From NCBI GenBank assembly GCA_947458025.1, contig CANHCJ010000004.1, positions 1-42,668 on the forward strand: DNA of 42,668 bases. Reading direction: 5' to 3'. The notes beneath the pieces are model-generated. The model ran no database searches, had not been told where the DNA came from, and saw nothing but the letters and a program-made list of their open reading frames with translations. This stretch comes from Rhodospirillales bacterium (lineage in GTDB: Bacteria > Pseudomonadota > Alphaproteobacteria > Acetobacterales > Acetobacteraceae). Shown here piece by piece: positions 26,607-36,312 of the stretch; within the stretch, counting starts at the first letter, position 1, and each line of letters begins with the position of its first letter. The position numbers and the translations under genes were made by a program.

Positions 26607-26926
26607 TGGCCGCGCGCATCAAGAAGGGCGACACCGTCCTGGTCATCAGCGGCGCCGACCGCGGCAAGCGCGGCGAGGTTCTGCGGGTTATGCCCGCGGA
26701 CAACCGCGCGGTGGTGCAGGGCGTGAACGTCGCCAAGAAGCACACCAAGCCCACCGGCATGGGCAACCCCGGCGGCATCGTGTCCGTCGAGGCGAGCATG
26801 CACCTGTCCAACCTGAAGCTGGTCGATCCCAAGACCGGAACCCCGACCAAGGTCGGTTTCCGGACGCTGGACGATGGCCGCAAGGTCCGCGTTGCCAAGG
26901 CCAACGGCAACGTGATCGAGAGCTGA
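26606..26926 (+). CDS. rplX: 50S ribosomal protein L24
   Basis: A 106-residue KOW-domain protein that initiates 50S assembly. It contains [47 protein letters not shown] and [34 protein letters not shown]. The ATG is read from the overlapping TAATG at the rplN stop, with GGAGG about 6 bases upstream, so translation is coupled. rplE follows after 10 nt. Confidence 0.97.
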   Translation: MAARIKKGDTVLVISGADRGKRGEVLRVMPADNRAVVQGVNVAKKHTKPTGMGNPGGIVSVEASMHLSNLKLVDPKTGTPTKVGFRTLDDGRKVRVAKANGNVIES

Positions 26927-26936
26927 GGAGGCTTCG

Positions 26937-27647
26937 ATGAGCGGAACGAAGAAGGGCGCCCCGAAGGGCGGCGCCAAGGGCGGCGGAAAGTCCGCCGGTG
27001 GTGGCGGCCGCGGTGCGGCCCCGCCGACCAAGGCCGAATCCCGCGCAGCGCGCGGCGAGGTCACTTACGCCGTTGCCGCCGAGGTTTCGGCCGGCACCGG
27101 CGCGATGCCTCGCATGCAGCAGCGCTACATGGACGAGGTGCGCCAGGCCATGCTCGCGGAGTTCGGCTACACGAACCCGATGCAGGTGCCCAAGCTCGAG
27201 AAGATCGTCATCAACATGGGCGTGGGCGAAGCCGCCGGCGACCAGAAGAAGCTTGATGCCGCGGTGTCGGAACTGGCGCTGATCAGCGGCCAGAAGCCGG
27301 TCAAGACCGTGGCCAAGAAGGCGATCGCCGGCTTCAAGATCCGAAAGGGCCTGCCGATCGGCTGCAAGGTGACGCTGCGCAAGACCCGGATGTACGAGTT
27401 CCTCGACCGCCTGGTCACCATCGCCCTGCCGCGCGTGCGCGACTTCCGCGGCGTGCCCGGCACGAAGGGCTTCGACGGCCGCGGCAACTTCGCCATGGGC
27501 CTGAAGGAGCAGATCGTGTTCCCGGAAATCGTCTACGACAAGGTGGACGAGATCCGCGGCATGGACATCGTGTTCGTGACCACCGCCAAGACCGACGCAG
27601 AGGCCAAGTCCCTGCTGAAGAAGTTCGACATCCCCTTCTCCAACTAG
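26937..27647 (+). CDS. rplE: 50S ribosomal protein L5 with N-terminal extension
   Basis: A 236-residue L5, the central protuberance protein that binds 5S rRNA; the usual length is about 179. The conserved body starts at residue 57 ([43 protein letters not shown]). It includes the P-site loop [31 protein letters not shown] and ends KKFDIPFSN. The first 56 residues are Gly/Lys/Ala-rich and probably disordered. The ATG at 26937 has an excellent GAGGAGG 5 bases upstream and sits 10 nt after rplX. The internal ATG at 27105 has no good ribosome binding site. The long form is therefore favoured, though not proven. Confidence 0.93.
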   Translation: MSGTKKGAPKGGAKGGGKSAGGGGRGAAPPTKAESRAARGEVTYAVAAEVSAGTGAMPRMQQRYMDEVRQAMLAEFGYTNPMQVPKLEKIVINMGVGEAAGDQKKLDAAVSELALISGQKPVKTVAKKAIAGFKIRKGLPIGCKVTLRKTRMYEFLDRLVTIALPRVRDFRGVPGTKGFDGRGNFAMGLKEQIVFPEIVYDKVDEIRGMDIVFVTTAKTDAEAKSLLKKFDIPFSN

Positions 27648-27750
27648 GAAGGGGCGTGGCCTTCGCCATCCGGCGGGGGCGACTGACATCAACGCCGACG
27701 ATTTGGAAAACCACCGGCCCCGGCCGGCAGGTTCCGGAGGACAAGACAGG

Positions 27751-28056
27751 ATGGCCAAGACATCCCAGGTCAACCGCAACGCCAAGCGCGCCTACATGGC
27801 CGAGCGCGACAAGGCGAAGCGTGCCGTGCTGAAGGCGACCGTGATGGATCGCTCGCTGCCGGTGGAAGACCGCTTCGAGGCGACCTTGAAGCTGGCGCAG
27901 CTGCCGCGCAACGGGGCGAAGGTGCGCTGGCGCCTGCGCTGCGAGCTCACCGGCCGCCCGCGCGCCAACTACCGCAAGTTCAAGCTGAGCCGCATCGCGC
28001 TGCGTGACCTTGCCAGTGCCGGGCAGATCCCCGGCATGGTCAAGTCGAGCTGGTAG
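27751..28056 (+). CDS. rpsN: 30S ribosomal protein S14 (zinc-independent type)
   Basis: A 101-residue S14 of the long form without the CxxC...CxxC zinc ribbon. The core is [44 protein letters not shown], with only one cysteine. The ATG at 27751 follows CCGGAGGACAAGACAGG. A 103-nt gap separates it from rplE, unusually long for this block; the gap shows only short GC-rich inverted repeats and no clear promoter. Confidence 0.97.
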   Translation: MAKTSQVNRNAKRAYMAERDKAKRAVLKATVMDRSLPVEDRFEATLKLAQLPRNGAKVRWRLRCELTGRPRANYRKFKLSRIALRDLASAGQIPGMVKSSW

Positions 28057-28066
28057 GAGACGGCCC

Positions 28067-28465
28067 ATGTCAATGTCCGATCCCCTGGGCGACATGCTCA
28101 CCCGGATCCGCAACGCCCAGCGTGCGCGCCATGCCAGCTGCCTCTCGCCGGCCTCCAAGCTGCGCGCGAACGTGCTGGATGCGCTGAAGCGCGAGGGTTT
28201 CATTCGTGGCTTCGCCGCCGAGGAAGTTCGCCCCGGCGTCGCCCAGCTGCGCATCGAGCTGAAGTACAACGAGGGCGAGCCCGTCATCAAGGAGATCACC
28301 CGCGTCTCCAAGCCGGGCCGGCGCGTGTATTCCAAGATCGAGGAGCTGCCGCGCGTCTACGCCGGCCTCGGCATCTCCATCCTGTCCACGCCCCGCGGCG
28401 TGCTGTCTGATGCCGAGGCCCGCGCTGCCAATGTTGGCGGCGAAGTCCTCTGCCGCGTGTTCTGA
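28067..28465 (+). CDS. rpsH: 30S ribosomal protein S8
   Basis: A 132-residue S8, a primary 16S binder and in enterics the repressor of the spc operon. It begins [49 protein letters not shown]. It ends [31 protein letters not shown], the typical RNA-binding C-terminus. The ATG at 28067 with GGAG 8 bases upstream is chosen; a second ATG two codons later is possible. Confidence 0.97.
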   Translation: MSMSDPLGDMLTRIRNAQRARHASCLSPASKLRANVLDALKREGFIRGFAAEEVRPGVAQLRIELKYNEGEPVIKEITRVSKPGRRVYSKIEELPRVYAGLGISILSTPRGVLSDAEARAANVGGEVLCRVF

Positions 28466-28475
28466 GGAGGCTGGC

Positions 28476-29009
28476 ATGTCACGGGTAGGCAAATACCCCG
28501 TCGAGATCCCCGCCGGCGTGCAGGTGGCCCTCGCCGGCCGCGTGCTCTCGGCCAAGGGCAAGCTCGGCGAGCTCAAGCTGGAGCTCACCGACAACGTCGA
28601 AGCCACGGTGGAAGGCAACAAGGTCACCATCGCGCCGCGCGGCAACTCCACGCCCGCGCGGATGATGTGGGGCACCACGCGCGCCAACGTGGCCAACATG
28701 GTCAAGGGCGTCTCCGAGGGCTATTCCAAGTCCATGGAGATCACCGGCACCGGCTACCGCGCCGCCGTGCAGGGTGCGAACCTGGTGATCAACCTCGGCT
28801 TCTCGCACGACGTGGTGTTCCCGATCCCCGCCGGGATCACGGTCACCTGCGAGCGCCCCACCGCCATCAAGGTGGCCGGGACGGACAAGCGCCTCGTGGG
28901 CCAGGTTTGCGCCGAGATCCGCGCCTGGCGTCCGCCGGAGCCCTACAAGGGCAAGGGCGTGAAGTTCGACGGCGAGCAGATCCTCCGCAAGGAAGGGAAG
29001 AAGAAGTGA
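28476..29009 (+). CDS. rplF: 50S ribosomal protein L6
   Basis: A 177-residue L6 near the factor-binding site. It begins [19 protein letters not shown] and contains the two repeated alpha/beta domains. It ends [47 protein letters not shown] precedes the ATG. The last codons overlap the GTG start of rplR by 4 bases. Confidence 0.98.
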   Translation: MSRVGKYPVEIPAGVQVALAGRVLSAKGKLGELKLELTDNVEATVEGNKVTIAPRGNSTPARMMWGTTRANVANMVKGVSEGYSKSMEITGTGYRAAVQGANLVINLGFSHDVVFPIPAGITVTCERPTAIKVAGTDKRLVGQVCAEIRAWRPPEPYKGKGVKFDGEQILRKEGKKK

Positions 29010-29368
29010 GCGCGACCAACGACCTGCAGCAGCGCCGGCGCGAGCGCCTGCGCTTCCAGCTGCGCCGCAAGTCGACCGGCCGGCCGCGCCTGTCGGTGTT
29101 CCGCTCGGGCAAGCACATCTACGCCCAGGTCATCGACGACGCCCAGGGCCGCACCGTCGCCGCCGCCTCCACGCTGGATCGCGCCCTGCGCGAGCAGCTC
29201 AAGACCGGCGCCGACAAGGATGCGGCCACGGCCGTGGGCAAGCTGGTTGCCGAGCGTGCGCTCGCGGCCGGTGTCAGCGCCGTGGTCTTCGACCGCGGCT
29301 CGTATCTCTACCACGGCCGCGTCAAGGCGCTGGCCGAAGCCGCCCGTGAGGGCGGACTGTCCTTCTAG
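29006..29368 (+). CDS. rplR: 50S ribosomal protein L18
   Basis: A 120-residue L18 that binds 5S rRNA with L5. It reads [49 protein letters not shown] and ends [26 protein letters not shown]. The start is a GTG at 29006, which overlaps the TGA of rplF (GTGA), with GGAAGGGAAG upstream. The GTG start and the overlap are easy to miss in an ATG-only scan. Confidence 0.96.
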   Translation: MSATNDLQQRRRERLRFQLRRKSTGRPRLSVFRSGKHIYAQVIDDAQGRTVAAASTLDRALREQLKTGADKDAATAVGKLVAERALAAGVSAVVFDRGSYLYHGRVKALAEAAREGGLSF

Positions 29369-29380
29369 GGAATCGAAGCA

Positions 29381-29983
29381 ATGGCACGTGAACCCAGGGA
29401 AGGCGGCGGTGGCCGTGGCGGTCGCGACCGCGATCGCAACACCGACCGTGGCGGCGAGGGCGGCGACGACCTGATCGACAAGCTGGTCACCATCAACCGC
29501 GTCGCCAAGGTGGTGAAGGGTGGCCGCCGGTTCGCCTTCGCCGCGCTGGTGGTGGTGGGCGACCAGAAGGGCCGCGTCGGCTACGGCGCCGGCAAGGCGC
29601 GCGAGGTGCCGGAGGCGATCCGCAAGGCCACGGAGCGTGCCAAGCGCGGCATGATCCGCGTGCCGATGAAGGAAGGCCGCACGCTGCACCACGATGTCAC
29701 CGGCAACTACGGCGCCGGCTCCGTCGTGCTGCGCAGCGCCTCGGCCGGCACCGGCATCATCGCCGGCGGCCCGATGCGCGCCGTGTTCGAAACGCTCGGG
29801 ATCGGCGACGTGGTGGCCAAAAGCCTCGGCAGCCGCAACCCGCACAACATGGTGAAGGCGACCTTCGCTGCCCTGCAGCGTTGCGCCAGCCCGCGCTCCG
29901 TGGCCCAGCGCCGCGGCAAGAAGGTCTCCGACCTGCTTGGCAAGCGCGACACCCCCGCCCAGGAGGGTGCGGCCGATGCCTGA
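29381..29983 (+). CDS. rpsE: 30S ribosomal protein S5
   Basis: A 200-residue S5 involved in decoding accuracy. A charged Gly/Arg/Asp-rich N-terminal stretch (about 30 residues), common in alphaproteobacterial S5, precedes the double-stranded-RNA-binding fold ([50 protein letters not shown]). The C-terminal domain includes [37 protein letters not shown]. The last 8 bases overlap rpmD. Confidence 0.97.
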   Translation: MAREPREGGGGRGGRDRDRNTDRGGEGGDDLIDKLVTINRVAKVVKGGRRFAFAALVVVGDQKGRVGYGAGKAREVPEAIRKATERAKRGMIRVPMKEGRTLHHDVTGNYGAGSVVLRSASAGTGIIAGGPMRAVFETLGIGDVVAKSLGSRNPHNMVKATFAALQRCASPRSVAQRRGKKVSDLLGKRDTPAQEGAADA

Positions 29984-30167
29984 TCCCAAGAAGACCGTGA
30001 AGGTCACGCAGATCGCCTCCGTCGCCGGCCGCAAGCCGGGCCAGAAGGAGACGCTGATCGGCCTCGGCCTGAACAAGATCCGCCGTTCGCGCGAGCTGGA
30101 GGACACTCCCTCGGTGCGCGGCATGATCCGCAAGGTCGCCCACCTGGTGAAGGTCGACGAGTCCTGA
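29976..30167 (+). CDS. rpmD: 50S ribosomal protein L30
   Basis: A 63-residue L30: [56 protein letters not shown], the full family core. The ATG at 29976 lies inside the end of rpsE (8-base overlap in another frame), with AGGAGGG about 8 bases upstream, so start choice is firm. rplO follows after 48 nt, which include a small GGGCTC/GAGCCC hairpin with a GCAA loop (30187-30202). Confidence 0.96.
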   Translation: MPDPKKTVKVTQIASVAGRKPGQKETLIGLGLNKIRRSRELEDTPSVRGMIRKVAHLVKVDES

Positions 30168-30215
30168 ACCCGCAAGGGCTCGGACCGGGCTCGCAAGAGC
30201 CCATAGGAGAGTGCG

Positions 30216-30704
30216 ATGAAGCTCAATGATCTGCGCGACAACCCCGGCTCGCGCCTGAAGTCCAAGCGCCTGGGCCGTGGTATCGGCTCCGGCAAGGGCA
30301 AGACCTCCGGCAAGGGCGTGAAGGGCCAGAAGGCCCGCGAAGGCGTGGCGCTGAACGGGTTCGAGGGCGGCCAGCTCCCGATCTACCGGCGCCTGCCCAA
30401 GCGCGGGTTCAAGAACATCTTCCGCAAGGAATATGCCCCGGTGAACCTCGGCGCGCTGGCCAAGGCCATCGAGTCGGGCCGAATCGACGGCAGCCAGCCG
30501 ATCACCGAGGACACGCTGGCCGCGGCCGGCCTGGTCCGCGGCGGCAAGGTCGCCGGCGTGCGCCTGCTCGCCATGGGCGAGATCGGCCGTGCCGTCACCA
30601 TCACCGTCTCGGGCGCCTCGGCCTCCGCCATCGCCGCCGTCGAGGCGGCCGGCGGCAGCGTCACCACCACGGTGGCGGCCAAGCCGGCGGCGGACGCAGC
30701 CTGA
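30216..30704 (+). CDS. rplO: 50S ribosomal protein L15
   Basis: A 162-residue L15, a late 50S assembly protein. It begins [65 protein letters not shown], the signature N-terminal extension that penetrates the 23S core. The C-terminal domain ends [28 protein letters not shown] precedes the ATG. A 125-nt gap with only weak hairpins separates it from secY. Confidence 0.97.
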   Translation: MKLNDLRDNPGSRLKSKRLGRGIGSGKGKTSGKGVKGQKAREGVALNGFEGGQLPIYRRLPKRGFKNIFRKEYAPVNLGALAKAIESGRIDGSQPITEDTLAAAGLVRGGKVAGVRLLAMGEIGRAVTITVSGASASAIAAVEAAGGSVTTTVAAKPAADAA

Positions 30705-30829
30705 TGCTCCCGGCCCTGGGGAGGAGGCCTGCGGGCTTCCTCGCACCGGGGTCGCGCGCTATGTAAGTGCTCGACGGCGCCTCGGGAGGTCCCCGCTGGC
30801 GCCGTTGGCATGATGAGGAATTGAAACCG

Positions 30830-32176
30830 ATGGCGTCGGCGGCCGAACAGCTCGCGGCAAACCTGAACCTCGCCTCCTTCTCCAAGGCGACCGAGCTCAA
30901 GAAGCGCATCTGGTTCACCCTGGGCGCGCTGATCGTCTATCGCATCGGCACCTATGTTCCCGTGCCGGGCGTGGACGCCACGGTGATGGGCGAGATGCTC
31001 GCCCAGCATGGCGGCGGCATCCTGGGCATGTTCGACATGTTCTCGGGCGGCGCGCTCGGGCGCATGACCGTCTTTGCGCTGAACATCATGCCCTACATCA
31101 GCGCCAGCATCATCATCCAGCTGATGACGGCCGCGGTGCCCACGCTGGAGGCGCTGAAGAAGGAAGGCGAGCAGGGCCGCAAGAAGCTCAACCAGTACAC
31201 CCGCTACCTCACCGTGGTCATCGCCATCGTGCAGAGCTACGGCATCGCGGTGGGGCTGGAGGGCATGCGCGGCAGCTTCGGCGCCGCGGTGATCGATCCC
31301 GGCTGGTTTTTCCGCATCTCCTGCGTCGTCTCGCTGGTCGGCGGCACCATGTTCCTGATGTGGCTGGGCGAGCAGATCACCGCCCGCGGCATCGGCAACG
31401 GCACCAGCCTCATCATCATGGTCGGCATCGTCGCCAGCGTGCCCAGCGCGCTCGCCTCGCTGTTCGAACTCGGCCGCACCGGTGCGCTGAGCCCGCTGTT
31501 CATCATCGCCTTCTTCGTGGTGGCGACGGTGGTGATCATGTTCATCGTGTTCATAGAGCGCGCCCAGCGCCGCATCGTGATCCAGTATCCGAAGCGCCAG
31601 GTGGGCAACCGCATGTTCGGCGGCGACAGCACCCACATGCCGCTCAAGATCAACACCTCGGGCGTGATCCCGCCGATCTTCGCCAGCTCCATCCTGCTGG
31701 TGCCGGCCACCATCACCGGCTTCTCCGGCGCCACGGCCGAGCCAGGCTGGCTCGCCAGCATCGGGTCGGCGCTGGCGCATGGCACGCCGCTCTACATGCT
31801 CACCTATGCGGCGATGATCGTGTTCTTCGCCTATTTCTACACCGCCGTGGTGTTCAACCCGGAGGAGACCGCCGACAACCTCAAGAAGCACGGCGGCTTC
31901 ATCCCCGGCATCCGCCCCGGCAGCGCCACGGCCAGCTACTTCGACACCATCCTCACGCGGCTCACCACCATCGGCGCGGTGTACCTGTGCATCGTCTGCC
32001 TGCTGCCCGAGGTGCTGATCGCCCAGTACGGCGTGCCGTTCTACTTCGGCGGCACCAGCGTGATGATCATCGTGTCGGTCACCATGGATACCGTCACGCA
32101 GATCCAGTCGCATCTGCTCGCGCACCAGTATGAGGGCCTGATCAAGAAGGCCCGCGTCAAAGGGAGAGGAAGGTGA
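30830..32176 (+). CDS. secY: preprotein translocase subunit SecY
   Basis: A 448-residue channel subunit of the Sec translocon with ten transmembrane helices. It includes the plug/TM2 region [32 protein letters not shown]. The cytoplasmic loop before TM7 contains [46 protein letters not shown]. The ATG at 30830 with GAGGA upstream is chosen because [32 protein letters not shown] fits the family; the longer frame from 30767 lacks a ribosome binding site. It overlaps adk by 4 bases. Confidence 0.97.
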   Translation: MASAAEQLAANLNLASFSKATELKKRIWFTLGALIVYRIGTYVPVPGVDATVMGEMLAQHGGGILGMFDMFSGGALGRMTVFALNIMPYISASIIIQLMTAAVPTLEALKKEGEQGRKKLNQYTRYLTVVIAIVQSYGIAVGLEGMRGSFGAAVIDPGWFFRISCVVSLVGGTMFLMWLGEQITARGIGNGTSLIIMVGIVASVPSALASLFELGRTGALSPLFIIAFFVVATVVIMFIVFIERAQRRIVIQYPKRQVGNRMFGGDSTHMPLKINTSGVIPPIFASSILLVPATITGFSGATAEPGWLASIGSALAHGTPLYMLTYAAMIVFFAYFYTAVVFNPEETADNLKKHGGFIPGIRPGSATASYFDTILTRLTTIGAVYLCIVCLLPEVLIAQYGVPFYFGGTSVMIIVSVTMDTVTQIQSHLLAHQYEGLIKKARVKGRGR

Positions 32177-32841
32177 ACCTGATCCTGCTGGGCCCCCCGG
32201 GGGCCGGGAAAGGGACCCAGGCCAAGCGCCTGCAGGACCGCTACGGCATCGTCCAGATCTCCACCGGCGACATGCTGCGCGCCGAGGTTGCCGCGGGCAG
32301 CGAGGTCGGGCTGCAGGCCAAGGCGGTGATGGCCGCCGGCGGCCTGGTGTCGGACGACATCCTGATCCGCATGCTGGCCGGCCGCATCGAGCGCGCGGAT
32401 TGCGCGAACGGCTTCATCCTGGATGGCTTCCCGCGCACCGTGCCCCAGGCCGAGGCGCTCGACAGCATGCTCGCCGGCAAGGCCATGCCGCTCGATGCCG
32501 TGGTGGAGCTGAAGGTGAACGACGGCGCGCTGGTGGAGCGAATCGCCGGCCGCTACACCTGCGCCAAGTGCGGCGAGGGCTACAACGACACGCTGCAGCC
32601 CCCCAAGGTGGCGGGCGTCTGCGACCGCTGCGGCGGCACCGAGTTCACCCGCCGGGCCGACGACAACCGCGAGACCGTGGGCGCCCGCCTGGCCGCCTAC
32701 CACAAGCAGACCGCGCCGATCCTGCCGCACTACGCCGCCCATGGCCGGCTGCACGCGGTGGACGGCATGGCAGATCCCGATGCGGTCACGCAGGAGCTGA
32801 TTGCCCTGCTCGACCCGCTGGCGAAGAAGGCAAAATCCTGA
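32173..32841 (+). CDS. adk: adenylate kinase (zinc-lid type)
   Basis: A 222-residue kinase catalysing ATP + AMP to 2 ADP. The P-loop GPPGAGKGT is at 7-15. NMP-binding residues occur in [14 protein letters not shown] and [17 protein letters not shown]. The long LID carries a Cys4 zinc site (C130, C133, C150, C153: [10 protein letters not shown]...CDRCGG), unlike the Cys-free E. coli lid. The start is a GTG at 32173 overlapping the secY stop (GTGA), with AGAGGAAG upstream. It ends the S10-spc transcription block; a two-part inverted repeat (32840-32889) follows without a U-tract. Confidence 0.97.
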   Translation: MNLILLGPPGAGKGTQAKRLQDRYGIVQISTGDMLRAEVAAGSEVGLQAKAVMAAGGLVSDDILIRMLAGRIERADCANGFILDGFPRTVPQAEALDSMLAGKAMPLDAVVELKVNDGALVERIAGRYTCAKCGEGYNDTLQPPKVAGVCDRCGGTEFTRRADDNRETVGARLAAYHKQTAPILPHYAAHGRLHAVDGMADPDAVTQELIALLDPLAKKAKS

Positions 32842-32911
32842 ACGGGTTCCAGCCCTGCGCCCGCCGAGGGGCAGGGTGCGGGCCCGTTCACGAAGAAGTG
32901 AAGTGTGCGCG

Positions 32912-32939
32912 TTGACTCCCAAGGGGCCGCCGCTATAGT
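32912..32939 (+). promoter_or_regulatory. promoter of the rpsM-rpsK-rpoA-rplQ operon
   Basis: TTGACT (32912-32917), a 16-nt spacer and TATAGT (32934-32939) lie in the 286-bp gap after adk. Both hexamers are close to consensus, the clearest plus-strand promoter in the window. The start would be near 32946, giving a leader of about 180 nt before rpsM. Confidence 0.78.
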
Positions 32940-32949
32940 GCGCGCCCTT

Positions 32950-32975
32950 GGCGACCCCCGCCCCCGGGGGTCGCC
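32950..32975 (+). other. 10-bp hairpin at the 5' end of the rpsM leader
   Basis: GGCGACCCCC (32950-32959) pairs perfectly with GGGGGTCGCC (32966-32975) across GCCCCC. It would lie within the first 30 nt of the transcript from the adjacent promoter, where 5' hairpins often stabilise mRNA. It has no U-tract, so it is not a terminator. A ribosomal-protein binding role is only a possibility. Confidence 0.5.
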
Positions 32976-33127
32976 ATCCGTGATGTTTGCGGCATCTGGC
33001 CACGGCGCACCGGCTTACCCCCGGCGTCGGGTCTCGTGCCGGTTGGCCGCAGGGCCGCAGGTTCAAGGGCTGGATCGGGCACAGGCGTCGGTGATGCACT
33101 GGCCCCGATGATGAAGGAGTAGACGGC

Positions 33128-33505
33128 GTGGCGCGTATTGCCGGCGTGAACATCCCCACCAACAAGCGGGTCACCATCAGCCTGCGCTATATCTTCGGTA
33201 TCGGCCCGGCCAAGGCGCAGGAGATCTGCACCAAGCTCGGCATCCCCGACGAGAAGCGCGTGAACCAGCTCTCCGACGAGGAGGTGCTGCGCATCCGCGA
33301 GATGGTGGACCGCGACTACCGCGTCGAGGGCGACCTGCGCCGCGAAGTGGCCATGAACATCAAGCGCCTGATGGACCTGGGCTGCTACCGCGGCCTGCGC
33401 CATCGCCGCGGCCTGCCGGTTCGCGGCCAGCGCACCCACACCAACGCCCGCACCCGCAAGGGCAAGGCGGTGGCCATTGCCGGCAAGAAGAAGGTCACGA
33501 AATAA
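33128..33505 (+). CDS. rpsM: 30S ribosomal protein S13
   Basis: A 125-residue S13 of the head and intersubunit bridges. It reads [52 protein letters not shown] and ends [31 protein letters not shown]. The start is a GTG at 33128 with AAGGAG about 10 bases upstream. A five-codon frame ATG-ATG-AAG-GAG-TAG (33108-33122) covers that ribosome binding site. It is the first gene after its own promoter. Confidence 0.97.
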   Translation: MARIAGVNIPTNKRVTISLRYIFGIGPAKAQEICTKLGIPDEKRVNQLSDEEVLRIREMVDRDYRVEGDLRREVAMNIKRLMDLGCYRGLRHRRGLPVRGQRTHTNARTRKGKAVAIAGKKKVTK

Positions 33506-33616
33506 CCCTTCGCGTCCCTCGCCCGCGCCGCTCCCGCTACCAGCGGCGGTGCGTCCCCAGGCCAGACCACCGGCTTCGGGGCGCCCGCCGCCACCGTTTG
33601 AACAGGATCACCTCGG

Positions 33617-34009
33617 ATGGCCAAGCCCGCCCCCGCCCGCACCCGCAAGAAGGAACGCAAGAACATCACGTCGGGCGTTGCCCACGTGGCCGCGACCTTC
33701 AACAACACGATGATCACCATCACCGACGCGCAGGGCAACGCCATCGCCTGGTCGTCCGCCGGCGCCCAGGGCTTCAAGGGCAGCCGCAAGTCCACCCCCT
33801 ACGCCGCCCAGGTCGCCGCCGAGGATGCCGGCAAGAAGGCCCGCGAGCACGGCATGGAGACGCTGGAGATCGAGGTCTCCGGCCCCGGCTCCGGCCGCGA
33901 GAGCGCGCTGCGCGCCCTGCAGGCGGTGGGCTTCACCATCAGCGCCATCCGCGACATGACCCCGATCCCCCACAACGGCTGCCGCCCCCGCAAGCGCCGC
34001 CGCGTCTGA
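33617..34009 (+). CDS. rpsK: 30S ribosomal protein S11
   Basis: A 130-residue S11 of the platform near the E site. It reads [63 protein letters not shown] and ends [18 protein letters not shown], the full family signature. The 111-nt gap after rpsM is longer than usual. The start region has only AGG at about 10 bases, a weak ribosome binding site. Confidence 0.97.
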   Translation: MAKPAPARTRKKERKNITSGVAHVAATFNNTMITITDAQGNAIAWSSAGAQGFKGSRKSTPYAAQVAAEDAGKKAREHGMETLEIEVSGPGSGRESALRALQAVGFTISAIRDMTPIPHNGCRPRKRRRV

Positions 34010-34125
34010 CACCACGGCGCCTTGCCTGAGCCTGGCGGCCTTGCCCCGATCGCTTCGGCGGGGCCGCTCCTCCCATGGCAGGCCCCGTCCTCGCGGCGGG
34101 CCTAGACCGAACAGGGCACTCATCC

Positions 34126-35157
34126 ATGCGACTTAGCGTCGTCTTGCAGAAGAACTGGGACTCCCTGATCAAGCCGGAGAAGCTCGGCGTCGAGCACGGC
34201 TCCGATCCCACCCGCACCGCCACCGTGGTCGCCGAGCCGCTGGAGCGCGGCTTCGGCATGACCCTGGGCAATGCCCTGCGCCGCGTGCTGCTCTCCTCGC
34301 TCCAGGGTGCCGCCGTCACCGCCGTGCAGATCGACGGCGTGCTGCACGAGTTCAGCAGCATCGCCGGCGTGCGCGAGGACGTCACCGACATCGTGCTGAA
34401 CATCAAGCAGCTGGCGCTGCGCATGCACGGCGAGGGCCCGAAGCGCATGGTGCTGCAGGCCACCGGCCCCGGCGAGGTGAAGGCCGGCCAGATCCAGACC
34501 GGCCACGACATCGAGGTGATGAACCCCGAGCTGGTCATCTGCACGCTGGACGACGGCGTGAAGCTGGGCATGGAGTTCACCGTGCAGATGGGCAAGGGCT
34601 ACGTGCCCGCCTCGGCCAACCGGCCGGAGGATGCGCCGATCGGCCTCATTCCGGTCGATGCCATCTACTCGCCCGTCCGCCGCGTGTCCTACCGCGTGGA
34701 GCCCACCCGCGTCGGCCAGGTCACCGACTACGACAAGCTGCTGCTGCAGGTGGAAACCAACGGCGCCGTCTCGCCGGAGGATGCCGTGGCGGTGGCCGCC
34801 CGCATCCTGCAGGACCAGCTGAAGCTGTTCATCAACTTCGATGAGCCGCAGGCCGCGCGCATGGAGGAACCGCAGGACGACCTGCCGTTCAACCGCAACC
34901 TGCTGCGCAAGGTCGATGAGCTGGAGCTGTCGGTGCGCAGCGCCAACTGCCTCAAGAATGACAACATCGTCTATATCGGCGACCTCGTGCAGAAGTCCGA
35001 GCAGGAGATGCTGCGCACGCCGAATTTCGGCCGCAAGTCGCTCAACGAGATCAAGGAGGTGCTGTCCTCCATGGGTCTCGCCCTGGGCATGACCGTCACC
35101 GGCTGGCCGCCCGAGAACATCGAAGACCTCGCCAAGCGGCTCGAAGAGCCGTTCTGA
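34126..35157 (+). CDS. rpoA: DNA-directed RNA polymerase subunit alpha
   Basis: A 343-residue alpha subunit. The N-terminal assembly domain contains [44 protein letters not shown] linker follows (about residues 235-255). The C-terminal domain that contacts UP elements and activators reads [57 protein letters not shown]. The ATG at 34126 matches the family start ([20 protein letters not shown]); the ribosome binding site is weak (AGGG about 11 bases away). The 116-nt gap before it holds a GCCCCG/CGGGGC hairpin (34043-34064). Confidence 0.98.
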   Translation: MRLSVVLQKNWDSLIKPEKLGVEHGSDPTRTATVVAEPLERGFGMTLGNALRRVLLSSLQGAAVTAVQIDGVLHEFSSIAGVREDVTDIVLNIKQLALRMHGEGPKRMVLQATGPGEVKAGQIQTGHDIEVMNPELVICTLDDGVKLGMEFTVQMGKGYVPASANRPEDAPIGLIPVDAIYSPVRRVSYRVEPTRVGQVTDYDKLLLQVETNGAVSPEDAVAVAARILQDQLKLFINFDEPQAARMEEPQDDLPFNRNLLRKVDELELSVRSANCLKNDNIVYIGDLVQKSEQEMLRTPNFGRKSLNEIKEVLSSMGLALGMTVTGWPPENIEDLAKRLEEPF

Positions 35158-35182
35158 TCGAAGCTGAGTTAGGAAGACAACC

Positions 35183-35605
35183 ATGCGCCATGGCGTTGCC
35201 GGCCGAAAGCTCGGCGTCACCACCACCCATCGCTTCGCCATGTTCCGGAACATGGCGAATGCGCTGATCAAGCACGAGCAGATCACCACCACCCTGCCCA
35301 AGGCCAAGGAGCTACGGCCGGTGGCGGAGAAGCTCATCACCCTGGGCAAGCGCGGCGGCCTCCATGCCCGTCGCCAGGCCTATGCCGAGCTGCGCGACAA
35401 CGCGATGGTGGCCAAGCTCTTCACCACCCTCGCGGATCGCTACAAGGCTCGCCCGGGCGGCTATTGCCGCGTGCTGAAGGCCGGCATCCGCTACGGCGAT
35501 GCGGCCGACATGGCCGTGATCGAGCTGGTCGACCGCGACCCCTCCGCCAAGGGCCAGGACAGCGGCCCGGTGGCCGAGCGCGCCGAGGACAGCGAGAGCG
35601 AGTGA
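35183..35605 (+). CDS. rplQ: 50S ribosomal protein L17
   Basis: A 140-residue L17 near the tunnel exit. It begins [58 protein letters not shown]. It contains [28 protein letters not shown], then an acidic tail that extends beyond the E. coli form. TTAGGAAG lies upstream of the ATG, 25 nt after rpoA. It ends the supercluster. Confidence 0.97.
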   Translation: MRHGVAGRKLGVTTTHRFAMFRNMANALIKHEQITTTLPKAKELRPVAEKLITLGKRGGLHARRQAYAELRDNAMVAKLFTTLADRYKARPGGYCRVLKAGIRYGDAADMAVIELVDRDPSAKGQDSGPVAERAEDSESE

Positions 35606-35633
35606 GCCCCGGCTCCCCGTGACCGCCTGAAGG

Positions 35634-35657
35634 AAGCCGGCCGCAAGGCCGGCTTTC
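35634..35657 (+). terminator. terminator after rplQ
   Basis: AAGCCGGCC (35634-35642) pairs perfectly with GGCCGGCTT (35647-35655) across a GCAA tetraloop. The following T-tract is short (TTTC including the stem end), so efficiency is uncertain. It lies between rplQ and the convergent parE gene, so it could serve both strands. Confidence 0.7.
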
Positions 35658-35663
35658 GCGCAT

Positions 35664-36026
35664 TCAAAGGCGATCCGGCTCGTCTCCGAGGTGCAGTGCC
35701 GGGTCCATCCGTTCGTGCAAGACTCGTAGCACCACCACCCCTTGCCCCGGATCGCGCTGTTCCGTTCGGTAGAAGACGATATGGGATGCCGCGCCGGCCC
35801 GCGGCCCGGCGAAAGCGACGTGCAGTGAGCGGACTCCCTGGCCCAGTTCGGCATGGCGCCGTGCGGCCGGCCTGTCCGGGTCGTCGGCGACCAGGACCAC
35901 TGCGCGGTCGATCATCTGGGCATATCGCCTGGCTTGGTGCTCACCGAAGCGCTCCAGCGTGTCTTCGGTGATCTGTTCGATATCGGCGCTTGCCGCGGTC
36001 GTATAGCGCCAGCGGCGCAGCGTCAT
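35664..36026 (-). CDS. parE: RelE/ParE-family toxin
   Basis: A 120-residue ParE-like toxin. It reads WRYTTAASADIEQITEDTLERFGEHQARRYAQMI in the N-terminal helices. The beta-sheet part contains GQGVRSLHVAFAGPRAGAASHIVFYRTE, and the typical C-terminus is VVVLRVLHERMDPALHL. Members usually poison DNA gyrase, though substrates vary. The ATG overlaps the parD stop as ATGA, giving coupled translation. It is convergent with rplQ. A typical member is about 95-100 residues, so this one is slightly long at the C-terminus. Confidence 0.92.
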   Translation of the reverse strand: MTLRRWRYTTAASADIEQITEDTLERFGEHQARRYAQMIDRAVVLVADDPDRPAARRHAELGQGVRSLHVAFAGPRAGAASHIVFYRTEQRDPGQGVVVLRVLHERMDPALHLGDEPDRL

Positions 36027-36292
36027 CCGGCCCTGCGCGCCCGGTCGAGGACCCGCGCGGCGATTTCCTCGGCCGTCTCCTCCGAGAACCGCCCGGCCTC
36101 CGCATCCGCGATGCCGACATCGATCTCCCGCTTCAGCGCCGCCAGCTTCGCCGCATGCGCCTCGCGCCGCGCCTGCAGCAGCCGCAGCCCCTCGCGCACC
36201 ACCTCGCTCGCCGTGCCATAGTCGCCGGACTCAACCGCCGCTTCGACAAACTGCGCGAGGCCCGCGGGAAGGCTGACATTCATCGTCGGCAT
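36023..36292 (-). CDS. parD: ParD-like ribbon-helix-helix antitoxin
   Basis: An 89-residue antitoxin. The N-terminal ribbon-helix-helix DNA-binding part is TMNVSLPAGLAQFVEAAVESGDYGTASEVVREGLRLLQARREAH. It is followed by an acidic, probably flexible toxin-neutralising tail (DVGIADAEAGRFSEETAEEIAARVLDRARRAG). AGGAGGG lies about 5 bases before the ATG at 36292; an ATG three codons later is a less likely start. It probably represses its own promoter through the palindrome at 36313-36324. It is divergent from the EamA transporter, whose start is 36 bases away. Confidence 0.93.
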   Translation of the reverse strand: MPTMNVSLPAGLAQFVEAAVESGDYGTASEVVREGLRLLQARREAHAAKLAALKREIDVGIADAEAGRFSEETAEEIAARVLDRARRAG

Positions 36293-36312
36293 ATGTCCCT
36301 CCTGGCTGCGTC

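Noticed and set aside
32840-32889. A terminator after adk
   Set aside because: GAACGGG/CCCGTTC with an inner CCCTGC/GCAGGG can fold, but no U-tract follows and the loop region is large.
33605-33614. GGATCACCTC before rpsK, identical to part of the 16S rRNA 3' end
   Set aside because: Only 10 nt match, with no further 16S similarity on either side. It is most likely chance.
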